In this document: piece by piece, positions 16,153 to 23,175 of the stretch
Layout: each line of letters starts with the position of its first letter
Position numbering within the stretch: position 1 is the first letter of the stretch
Origin: SM1-46 sp002451215
Lineage (GTDB): Bacteria; Pseudomonadota; Gammaproteobacteria; Acidiferrobacterales; Sulfurifustaceae
DNA: 28,091 nucleotides
NCBI GenBank assembly: GCA_002451215.1
Contig: DKBM01000102.1
Span: 1-28,091 of the forward strand
Direction: 5' to 3'
The notes under the pieces: generated by a model
The model's input: only the letters and a program-made list of their open reading frames with translations
Databases searched by the model: none
What the model was told of the DNA's origin: nothing
Position numbers and translations under genes: made by a program

Positions 16153-16441
16153 GGACACACGCCCTCCCTGGAGAGTGTCGATTTGGATTCGCGAGTGTGC
16201 CGACGAACGGCTCTCGCGGCAATGAAGATCGCGAGTTCCAAGTATGAATCCGTACCGTGGGGATTACACGATGCCGTCAGAAAGCTGGCATTAAGTGTAA
16301 CGGATCTCGTGTGCGGCTGATTCGATGCCGATAGAAATTCGGTAAGGAGGTCGGAACTAGAGCTGGCCCAATGGATTGGTAGTGGTGGGTCTTGCCGGCC
16401 GGATTTGCGTCGGGTCGCCCCTCCAATTCACTAACAAATCA
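16153..16441. other. Intergenic stretch upstream of the secreted-protein cassette
   Basis: These 289 bp separate the cassette from the NDUFA9-like gene and must hold the cassette's promoter. I could not settle on a convincing -35/-10 pair. AAGGAGG at 16344-16350 (plus) is a strong ribosome-binding-like sequence, but the nearest following ATG opens only three codons. No tRNA, inverted-repeat border or transposase remnant was seen. Confidence 0.5.
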
Positions 16442-17398
16442 TCAACGCCCCGCGCTGCTGCGCAACGGAGCGAAGCGGTCGGCGTCGTGCGGGTTCAACC
16501 AGCCGGCCGCCACGCTCTCGAGGGTGCGCGGCGTGATGCCGAACACGGCCGGGAATCCCTTGCTGCAGACGCTGTCGATCTGAAGTGAACGATAGTTATC
16601 GAGTGAGAACGGCTTGCCCGGCGCAAACTCCATGATCGCCGCCTGCAGGTGCGAAAGCATGTCGTTTAGCTCAATGATGTGTACGCGCCGACCGATGAGC
16701 GAGGCGATGTATTCCACCAACTCGCGGAGCCGATAGACTTTTGGCCCGCACAGATCGTAGCGTTGCCCGAAGGTCTGATGGTCATCGAGCGCGTGGACGA
16801 AGGCTGCGGCGACATCGTCAACGTATACAGGCTGGAAGCGCGCGTCCGGACAGGCGAGCGGGAACAGGCCAGGCACAAGACGCAGGAGCTTTGCAAAACG
16901 GTTGGTGAAGCCGTCGCGCGGACCGAAGATTACCGAACAGCGAAAGCTCGTGACGGCAAGCTCGCCGCCGTGCGCGCGATGCACGGTCTCCTCACCCAGC
17001 GCCTTGGTGCGCAGGTAGTGCGAGGGTGCATTGAGCGCCGCATGCAATGCCGACATGTGCAACAGGCGCTGGATACCTGATGCACGACAGGCCTCGACGA
17101 CCTTCTCTGGCAACTCGGCATGCACTCGTGCGAATCCTCGCCCCGAGTGCCCGCGCTCGTTCAGGATGCCCACCAGGTTGATGGCAACATCGTGCCCGGC
17201 AAATTCGCGACGCAACACGGCCGGATTATGGATATCGGCGTCGACCAGCCGCACCGTCGGCACCACCAGCAGATCGCGGTGGCGCTCGCGCCGGCGCGTG
17301 AGGATGGTGACCTCGTGTCCGTCCCGATACAGCCGCTCGGCAATCTGCCGGCCAACGAAGCCGGTGCCCCCGAGCATACAGATACGTCGCTTGATCAT
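16442..17398 (-). CDS. NDUFA9-like NAD(P)-binding protein (atypical SDR)
   Basis: The 318-residue Rossmann-fold protein begins MIKRRICMLGGTGFVGRQIAERL, the GGTGFVG dinucleotide loop of extended or atypical SDRs. It continues with VAINLVGILNERG, LLHMSALHAALNAPSHYLRTKALGE (the Y-x3-K equivalent is YLRTK) and SVIFGPRDGFTNRF, then VYVDDVAAAFVHAL. This pattern is that of the complex I NDUFA9-subunit-like proteins found in many proteobacteria. The precise role (quinone- or NADPH-binding, complex I related, or other) is not fixed. GGAGAAGG just before the ATG at 17398 decides that start; the frame is open to 17455 without such a site. It follows slt by 66 bp on the same strand, an arrangement I recall from betaproteobacteria. 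Confidence 0.88.
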   Translation of the reverse strand: MIKRRICMLGGTGFVGRQIAERLYRDGHEVTILTRRRERHRDLLVVPTVRLVDADIHNPAVLRREFAGHDVAINLVGILNERGHSGRGFARVHAELPEKVVEACRASGIQRLLHMSALHAALNAPSHYLRTKALGEETVHRAHGGELAVTSFRCSVIFGPRDGFTNRFAKLLRLVPGLFPLACPDARFQPVYVDDVAAAFVHALDDHQTFGQRYDLCGPKVYRLRELVEYIASLIGRRVHIIELNDMLSHLQAAIMEFAPGKPFSLDNYRSLQIDSVCSKGFPAVFGITPRTLESVAAGWLNPHDADRFAPLRSSAGR

Positions 17399-17464
17399 GC
17401 CTTCTCCCGCGCGCAGTCCACGGCGGGTTGTACAAACGCCGGCCCGCGCCGTCAAGGGCGCAGC

Positions 17465-19414
17465 CTAGCGTGCCGGCAGGGAGACCTCCGGCATGCGCTG
17501 CCTGAGACGAACCGGCTGCTGTTGATTAAGCCGGTGCTCGTACACGGCCGTATAGGCCAGCACATTCTTTACGTAATTGCGGGTCTCGTTATAGGGGATG
17601 GTCTCCACCCAGACCTCGGCATCCATGGCGTCCTCATTTTCCAGCCACTCGACAATACGGTTGGGGCCAGCATTGTAGGACGCGGTAGCCAGCACCTGAT
17701 TGCCGGCGTAGCGATCGAGCATCTGGCGCAGATATCCGGTACCGAGTCGCAGGTTGTTCTCGACGTCGAGAATCGCGTGGGTGCTACGCGCCGGGATCTT
17801 GAGCCTACGCGCCGTAAGCCGCCCGGTGGCCGGCATGAGCTGCATCAACCCAAGCGCGCCCACCGGCGAGCGCGCATCCGGCACGAAGGCCGATTCCTGG
17901 CGCACGATACCGTACACCCAACTCGTATCGATCCCGTGCCGCTGAGCGTTCTCCTCGATCAGGTCCCGATACAGCACAGGGAAGCGCAGCTCCAGGTCAT
18001 CCTGAAAGTCGCTCTTCGCCACCGTCAGAATGGCACGGTCGTACCAGCCCCACTCGCGCGCAACCACCGCGGCCACCGCCAGTTCGCGATTGTTCATGTG
18101 GTTGGTGGTGTACTGCCACTGGCGACGGGCCTCGGTGATCTGTCCCTGGAGATAGAGCTCGCGCGCCATCTGGATGCCGGTGCGCGCCAGCATGGCACTC
18201 ACTTCCTCGGGTTTCGCTTCTACCGATTCGTGCTGCATCGAATACGCGGCGTCGATCCGGTCAGCGGCGAGAAAGCCATAGTAGCCGCGCTCGAGCGCAA
18301 GCGCCCGATAGTGTGCCTTGGCATCCATGCGCCTGCCGGTCTCTTCCAGGATGCGCGCATTCCAATAGCGCCACTGCGGCTCCTGCTGCTGCTCCTCGGT
18401 GAGCGCCGCAACGAAACGCTTGGCGCTCTGCCAGTCGCCGGCGCGAAGCGCAGCGCGCACGCGCCACAGATGCAAGTTCTCGTCGGATGCGTCGGCCGAC
18501 ACCGCTGTCAGCCACTTGAGCGCCTGCGGCAGATGCGCCTGGGCGGCCAGAATGCCGACATTGCGCAGCACGTAGTTTTCATCCTCGCCAAGGAACAGAT
18601 ACTGCTGCTTGAGATTCTCCCAGCGCTCCATGGCGGCTTCCGGGTCGCGGTAGGCCAGCCGCACAACGCCATGGCGCACGATCATGCGCGCGATTGGCGT
18701 CTCGACCGGGTAGCGGAGGCGATCGAGCTCGGCAACCGGATTGCGGTGCATGGCGATCCAGCGCGTCACCCACACGCGCTCGCTCGGCTCAAGGAAGCGC
18801 GAGAGATCCTTCGCGAGACTGGTGTTGCGCCGCTCCATGGCGAGACGGATCCGGGTCCAGACCTCGTCAGCGGTCATGTGGCCTGCGGCACGCCAGGCCG
18901 CAAACACCGGCTCACAAGCAGGCGAGAGCCGCTTGCCGGTTCGCCACAATACGGCAACCTCGTGCATTAGCGCGGCTTGCTGCTCGCTCGAGCGCAGCAG
19001 CTGCTCGAGACGCATGCACGCAAGCTCGGTGTCGTTCTCAATCGGTCGGTAGTCTCGCAAGAACTCCGTCCATTCGCCGCGCGCTGCGAGGCGCCGCAAC
19101 CACTTGGCACGCAGCATGTCGCTGACCGGCGCGGCCGCGGCGTCATCGAGGAACTGGCGCACGGCCGATGGCGGAACGCTGTCGAGACGCTCTTTGAGAT
19201 ACTCGTAGTCCACGTAGGGACGCAGGACATAGCCCTGCAACTCCTCGCTCAACTTGCGATAGCGCCGGATTTCGCCGGCACGAGCGGCCTTGAGCGCCGC
19301 CTGATAGGTTTCGCGCACTTCCTCATCGGTGACGAGGCGCCCATGCGCAACCGGCAGAATCGATACCAGTCCGCAAATAAACCCCCACACCAACCACCAA
19401 CGCTTGCTGCGCAT
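17465..19414 (-). CDS. slt: Soluble lytic murein transglycosylase Slt
   Basis: This periplasmic enzyme cleaves peptidoglycan glycan strands with formation of 1,6-anhydro ends. The 649 residues agree with Slt70. A signal peptide (WWLVWGFICGLVSILPVAHG) is followed by a long alpha-helical superhelix of about 400 residues. The C-terminal catalytic domain has YGIVRQESAFVPDARSPVGA with catalytic Glu near 507, then GLMQLMPATG, NLRLGTGYLRQMLDRY and ATASYNAGPNRI, the classic GH23 motifs. It diverges from the aldehyde dehydrogenase over 53 bp. TAGAAT sits 6 nt before its ATG, suggesting a very short leader. The same strand continues into the NDUFA9-like gene. Confidence 0.95.
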   Translation of the reverse strand: MRSKRWWLVWGFICGLVSILPVAHGRLVTDEEVRETYQAALKAARAGEIRRYRKLSEELQGYVLRPYVDYEYLKERLDSVPPSAVRQFLDDAAAAPVSDMLRAKWLRRLAARGEWTEFLRDYRPIENDTELACMRLEQLLRSSEQQAALMHEVAVLWRTGKRLSPACEPVFAAWRAAGHMTADEVWTRIRLAMERRNTSLAKDLSRFLEPSERVWVTRWIAMHRNPVAELDRLRYPVETPIARMIVRHGVVRLAYRDPEAAMERWENLKQQYLFLGEDENYVLRNVGILAAQAHLPQALKWLTAVSADASDENLHLWRVRAALRAGDWQSAKRFVAALTEEQQQEPQWRYWNARILEETGRRMDAKAHYRALALERGYYGFLAADRIDAAYSMQHESVEAKPEEVSAMLARTGIQMARELYLQGQITEARRQWQYTTNHMNNRELAVAAVVAREWGWYDRAILTVAKSDFQDDLELRFPVLYRDLIEENAQRHGIDTSWVYGIVRQESAFVPDARSPVGALGLMQLMPATGRLTARRLKIPARSTHAILDVENNLRLGTGYLRQMLDRYAGNQVLATASYNAGPNRIVEWLENEDAMDAEVWVETIPYNETRNYVKNVLAYTAVYEHRLNQQQPVRLRQRMPEVSLPAR

Positions 19415-19467
19415 GTACGAATTCTAGTCCAAGGCGTTTAACATAAAGGCCGGAAACGCGAGCCACT

Positions 19468-20838
19468 ATGACCTTGACTCTGGAATCTCTCAATCCCGCC
19501 ACGGGCGAACGGATCAAAACCGTCGACCTGTGGAACGCAGCGCAGCTCGATAGCGTGTTGCGGGAAATCGCCGCTGCCTCGCCCGCGTGGCAGCGCACCC
19601 CGTTCGCAAAGCGTGCGCGGCTGTTTCTCGCTGCGGCTGCGCGGCTGCGCGCCGATGCCGAGAGCTTTGCGCGACTGATCACGGCCGAGATGGGTAAACC
19701 GATCCGCGAGGCGCGCGCCGAGATCGAAAAGTGCGCACTGGGTTGTGAGTTCTTTGCTGAGCACGCCGAGGCGATGCTCGCGGACGAAGTGATCGCTACT
19801 GATGCGGCAAAGAGCTATGTGCGCTACCAACCGCTCGGCACGCTGCTGGCGGTCATGCCTTGGAATTACCCGTTCTGGCAGCTGTTCCGGGCGGCAGCGC
19901 CGGCCATGATGGCCGGCAATACCGTTGTCATGAAGCATGCCTCGAATGTGCCGCAGTGTGCGCTCGCGATTGAGGAGATCTTTGTCCAGTCCGGATTCCC
20001 GGCTGGCGTATTCCGCACCCTGCTCATATCGGCGGCCCAGGCGGAACAACTAGTCTCCGATCCGCGCGTTCACGCCGTGACCCTGACTGGCAGCGAAGCA
20101 GCAGGGAGGCGGGTAGCCGCCGCGGCCGGCACTGCCATCAAGAAGACTGTGCTGGAGCTCGGCGGCTCCGATCCCTTTATTATTTTGGGCGACGCGAACC
20201 TCGACACAGCGATCGCGGGCGCGGTCAGCGGGCGTTTTCAAAACACCGGGCAGAGCTGCATTGCCGCCAAGCGCATAATCGTCACCCCGCAAGTTGCAGA
20301 CAAGTTTGTCTCGGGATTACGAGAACGCATCGCCGCGCTCAAGGTAGGCGACCCCCTACAAGCCGACACCACCATTGGACCACTGGCTCGTGCCGATTTG
20401 CGCGATCAGCTACACCACCAGGTGACTGCGTCGATTTCGGCGGGCGCGAAGTTACTGTTGGGCGGAAGCGCGCTCGCGGGGCCAGGATTCTTCTATGCGC
20501 CGACGCTGATCGATGCGGTTGTGCCCGGCATGGCGGCCTTCGAGGAGGAGCTGTTCGGGCCGGTCGCCGTGATTATTCGTGCCCGCGACGAAGCTGACGC
20601 AGTGCGCCTTGCCAACCAGAGCCGCTATGGGCTTGGCGCCAGCATCTGGACCGCCAATCCAGCGCGTGGCGAGGCACTCGCCACCGAGCTTGAATGCGGC
20701 CAGGTCTTCGTCAATGGCATCGTGAAAAGCGATCCGCGCCTGCCATTCGGGGGCATCAAGGCTTCGGGCTACGGGCGCGAGTTATCGGTGCTCGGCATTC
20801 GCGAGTTCGTGAATGCCAAGACCATATGGGTTGGGTGA
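19468..20838 (+). CDS. sad: Succinate-semialdehyde dehydrogenase, Sad (YneI)-like
   Basis: This is an NAD(P)-dependent aldehyde dehydrogenase of 456 residues. It aligns with E. coli Sad: SLNPATGERI, AEMGKPIREARAE, VMPWNYPFWQLFRAA (catalytic-region Asn133), VLELGGSDPFIILGDA (Glu230), GRFQNTGQSCIAAKR (nucleophile Cys264), DLRDQLHHQV and EEELFGPVAVI. It would oxidise succinate semialdehyde or a similar short aldehyde to feed the TCA cycle; the exact substrate is inferred. The gene diverges from slt and ends in a strong hairpin. About 0.94 kb downstream, beyond the outer-membrane protein gene, lies a fragment homologous to its last 35-45 codons. Confidence 0.9.
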   Translation: MTLTLESLNPATGERIKTVDLWNAAQLDSVLREIAAASPAWQRTPFAKRARLFLAAAARLRADAESFARLITAEMGKPIREARAEIEKCALGCEFFAEHAEAMLADEVIATDAAKSYVRYQPLGTLLAVMPWNYPFWQLFRAAAPAMMAGNTVVMKHASNVPQCALAIEEIFVQSGFPAGVFRTLLISAAQAEQLVSDPRVHAVTLTGSEAAGRRVAAAAGTAIKKTVLELGGSDPFIILGDANLDTAIAGAVSGRFQNTGQSCIAAKRIIVTPQVADKFVSGLRERIAALKVGDPLQADTTIGPLARADLRDQLHHQVTASISAGAKLLLGGSALAGPGFFYAPTLIDAVVPGMAAFEEELFGPVAVIIRARDEADAVRLANQSRYGLGASIWTANPARGEALATELECGQVFVNGIVKSDPRLPFGGIKASGYGRELSVLGIREFVNAKTIWVG

Positions 20839-20839
20839 A

Positions 20840-20869
20840 GCAAAGAACCGGATTGACCCGGTTCTTTGC
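20840..20869. terminator. Bidirectional hairpin terminator between sad and the OMP gene
   Basis: GCAAAGAACCGG (20840-20851) pairs perfectly with CCGGTTCTTTGC (20858-20869) around a 6-base loop, starting 2 nt after the sad stop. The right arm ends in TTCTTTGCC followed by TCTTGCTC, a weak T-rich tail. It sits between two convergent genes and can serve both. Confidence 0.8.
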
Positions 20870-20889
20870 CTCTTGCTCGAATCACCCCG

Positions 20890-21555
20890 TCAGAACGACC
20901 AAACCACTCCTACCGACCACAGGTCCACGTTAGCCTGGCCAGTGACATCCGTGCTGCCGACATCATTGAATCGCTCCCACTCGAGCCGAACGCCCAAATT
21001 CTTCATGAAGTCCCATTGGGCGCCGACACCGTAGGTCAGGCTGGTCCCGTTATCGCTGTCGCTGTCGCTGCCGCCCAGCCCGCTAACCGAGTAGTCCATG
21101 TTCCAAAAAGCAAACCCGATATTGCCGCGCACGGAGAAGGCATTGCCAATCGGGATGATGCCGACTGCGGCCGCTTTGATCGCGCCTGCTGTCCACTTGA
21201 CCTCGCCGGCGGCGGGGGCTCCTAAAATCGTCCCGCTCCCGGAGGCCTTGGCCTCCCCCAAATAGGCATACGCACCTTCGACTGCCAGGTACGGGTTAAA
21301 CCGATAGCCACCACCGATCTTCAGGCCGGTGCCTGTATTACTCTCGCTGCAGGACGAGCCCGGATCGAAAATATCGCAAACCGTCATGCCACCACCAATA
21401 TCTACCGAGTCGTACTTTGACTGCCCCACACTGCCAAAGAGATACCCGCCACTCCCTTCCGCGTGTACCGGTTGCGCCACCCCGATCGCCGTAGCCAGAA
21501 CACAAAGTGCGAACAAGTCGCGTGGTACTCGCATTGCCAAGCTTCTAGCGTCCAT
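20890..21555 (-). CDS. Outer-membrane beta-barrel protein (OmpA/OmpW-like small porin fold)
   Basis: The 221-residue protein has a signal peptide (RDLFALCVLATAIGVAQPVHA) followed by EGSGGYLFGSVGQSKYDSV. The mature chain consists of alternating amphipathic beta strands with Gly/Ser turns: GLKIGGGYRFNPYLAVEGAYAY, SVRGNIGFAFWNMDYSV, LTYGVGAQWDFMKNLGVRLEWERF. It ends in VDLWSVGVVWSF, with the terminal Phe typical of Bam-assembled outer-membrane proteins. It fits an eight-stranded barrel. A short extracellular-looking loop has a Cys pair (MTVCDIFDPGSSCSE). The start at 21555 is supported by AAGGAG about 7 nt upstream; a longer frame to 21612 lacks one. The ligand or role is unknown. Confidence 0.87.
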   Translation of the reverse strand: MDARSLAMRVPRDLFALCVLATAIGVAQPVHAEGSGGYLFGSVGQSKYDSVDIGGGMTVCDIFDPGSSCSESNTGTGLKIGGGYRFNPYLAVEGAYAYLGEAKASGSGTILGAPAAGEVKWTAGAIKAAAVGIIPIGNAFSVRGNIGFAFWNMDYSVSGLGGSDSDSDNGTSLTYGVGAQWDFMKNLGVRLEWERFNDVGSTDVTGQANVDLWSVGVVWSF

Positions 21556-21775
21556 GTTTGCACTCCTTCCCCAATTCGAAGTTTTGGGGGTTACCACTTT
21601 AGGACAGGCCACTCACGCACGCCTTTGATATTTCGCAAATCTCGTGACTTCCGGTTGGGACTGCCGGCTTGGCAAGCGCCCATGCGCGGCGCAAAAAAGA
21701 AGGTAGTGACTCGCCAATTTCAGATTTGCAGCCGGGCTCGGACGGGCAGTATCCGGATTCGGCGCATCGCGCGCG
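21556..21775. other. Non-coding stretch upstream of the OMP gene
   Basis: This roughly 220-bp stretch holds the OMP ribosome-binding site and upstream region, and I see no further gene in it. On the minus strand GGAAGTC (21646-21652) and TCAAA (21624-21628) are separated by 17 bp. This resembles an extracytoplasmic sigma-E promoter, but it is a weak match. CAAAAAAGA occurs at about 21694 and again at about 21792, with no obvious meaning. Confidence 0.4.
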
Positions 21776-21917
21776 GCGTTTGTGATCGGTGCAAAAAAGA
21801 GACCCACGTCTGCCCTTTGGCGGCATCAAGGCCTCCGGCTATGGGCGCGAGCTCTCGTTGCTTGGCATTCGCGAGTTCGTGAATGCCAAGACCGTGTGTA
21901 TTGCGGGAAGATCCTAG
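21776..21917 (+). pseudogene. Fragment of a second aldehyde dehydrogenase (C-terminus only)
   Basis: From 21795 one frame reads KRDPRLPFGGIKASGYGREL, followed by SLLGIREFVNAKTV, and stops at TAG 21915-21917. It matches the last residues of the upstream sad gene at 31 of 35 amino acids and 88 of 105 bases by hand count. Most differences are synonymous, so this is a diverged paralogue end rather than a fresh copy. Homology seems to reach back to about 21776 (GCGTTTGTGATCGGT resembles the VFVNG codons) with a small frame-breaking deletion. There is no start codon or catalytic domain. The stop overlaps the stop of the opposing gene. Confidence 0.8.
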
Positions 21918-22300
21918 TCGTTGATTCGAAGCTCGAACGCCAGATCCCGTCGCAGATTCATGAGATAGTTCGCGCGCTTGTCGGAGTATCCGGGCTGGAA
22001 ACGGATTTCAATGCTGGAGCCCTTGTTCTCCATGTCCACACGGTAGACCGCGCCTTTGCGCTCGAGCTCGGCAGTCACCAGGTTGCCCTTCGCATCCAGC
22101 ACGTTCCAACGACGGCGCGAGAAGGCCCGGCGCGCCGCATCCTGAAACTGCTGCTCGGTCAGCGTGAGATTACCGAGTGGCAATTCGACCATAAGCGGCG
22201 CGTACGCCTTTTGCTGCTCGCGCGGCGAGACATACTCGGCGTATGAAACCGATACCATCGCCAACAGGAGCACCAGACCAACAGCGAGCGTACGACTCAT
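21914..22300 (-). CDS. Small secreted hypothetical protein
   Basis: The 128-residue protein has a clear signal peptide (MSRTLAVGLVLLLAMVSVSYA). The mature domain has LTEQQFQDAARRAFSRRRWNV, then two to three beta strands (LVTAELERKGAVYRVDM and SSIEIRFQ) and a C-terminal helix (NLRRDLAFELRIND). This alpha-beta layout resembles small periplasmic proteins of unknown function, and I cannot name the family. GGAGG 7 nt before the ATG at 22300 decides the start. It is on the same strand as lgt, 80 bp downstream, and could be co-transcribed. Its TAG stop overlaps that of the dehydrogenase fragment in a shared CTAG. Confidence 0.78.
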   Translation of the reverse strand: MSRTLAVGLVLLLAMVSVSYAEYVSPREQQKAYAPLMVELPLGNLTLTEQQFQDAARRAFSRRRWNVLDAKGNLVTAELERKGAVYRVDMENKGSSIEIRFQPGYSDKRANYLMNLRRDLAFELRIND

Positions 22301-22380
22301 TTCGCAACCTCCGATTCGAGAACCGTGTCAGTGCTGTATTGCAGGGCGAGCCGCGTCGAACAAGGGAACGCGCCGACTGG

Positions 22381-23166
22381 TCAGGCGACACGCGCGCGCT
22401 GATGACTCCACCAGAGCATCCACGCACCGAGAAGGATCATCGGCAGCGAGAGCACCTGGCCCATGGTCACCCAGCCGAATGCCAGATAGCCAAGCTGCGG
22501 ATCGGGCTCCCGCACCAGCTCCACCAGAAAACGGAACAGCCCGTAGAAAATCAGGAACAACGATGACACCGCGCCGACCGGGCGCGGCGAGCGAGAATAG
22601 AACCAGAGGATGAGAAACAGCACCAACCCTTCGAGGGTTGCTTCGTAGAGTTGCGTAGGATGGCGCGGCAGCGGCCCGCCGGTGCGGAACACCATGCCCC
22701 AGGGCAGGTCGGTTACCCTGCCCCACAGTTCCTGATTGATGAAGTTGCCGATACGCCCGGGCCCAAGCCCGATCGGGGTAAGCACCGCAACAAAGTCGGT
22801 CACCGCGAGAAACGGACGATTCGTCTTGCGCCCGTACAACCACATGGCGACGCAGACGCCGATCAACCCCCCATGGAACGACATGCCGCCACTCCAGATG
22901 GCGAATATGTCGAGCGGATGCATGAGGTAATGGGCAAGGTTGTAGAACAGGACGTAACCGAGCCGCCCTCCCAGGATCACACCGAGCGCGATATAGAAGA
23001 GGTAGTCGGAAACTTCCTTCGGGTCCCAACCGGAACCGGGGCGCTTTGCGCGGTACACGCCAACCCACCAGCCGCCAAGAAACCCGACCAGGTACATGAG
23101 ACCGTACCAGTGGATCTTGAGCGGACCGAGGTGGATCGCAATCGGGTCGATTTCAGGAGCGAGCAT
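22381..23166 (-). CDS. lgt: Prolipoprotein diacylglyceryl transferase
   Basis: Lgt is an inner-membrane enzyme that moves diacylglycerol from phosphatidylglycerol to the lipobox Cys of prelipoproteins, the first step of lipoprotein maturation. The 261-residue protein has seven or so membrane segments. It shows HWYGLMYLVGF (Tyr21), GRLGYVLFYN, SFHGGLIG (His98) and the family signature GRIGNFINQELWGR with Arg138, followed by HPTQLYEATLEG. All are conserved catalytic-region features. It starts 9 bp after the GT83 gene ends. At least two lipoprotein substrates are encoded nearby (DsrE-like and PF10023-like). Confidence 0.96.
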   Translation of the reverse strand: MLAPEIDPIAIHLGPLKIHWYGLMYLVGFLGGWWVGVYRAKRPGSGWDPKEVSDYLFYIALGVILGGRLGYVLFYNLAHYLMHPLDIFAIWSGGMSFHGGLIGVCVAMWLYGRKTNRPFLAVTDFVAVLTPIGLGPGRIGNFINQELWGRVTDLPWGMVFRTGGPLPRHPTQLYEATLEGLVLFLILWFYSRSPRPVGAVSSLFLIFYGLFRFLVELVREPDPQLGYLAFGWVTMGQVLSLPMILLGAWMLWWSHQRARVA

Positions 23167-23175
23167 CGGCGCGCA

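Noticed and set aside
16344..16350. AAGGAGG as the ribosome-binding site of an unlisted small gene
   Set aside because: The nearest following ATG (16371) meets a stop after three codons, and no other start lies at a usable distance.
17120..18970. A 616-codon plus-strand open frame
   Set aside because: It is a shadow of slt and the NDUFA9-like gene, whose domains are clear on the minus strand.
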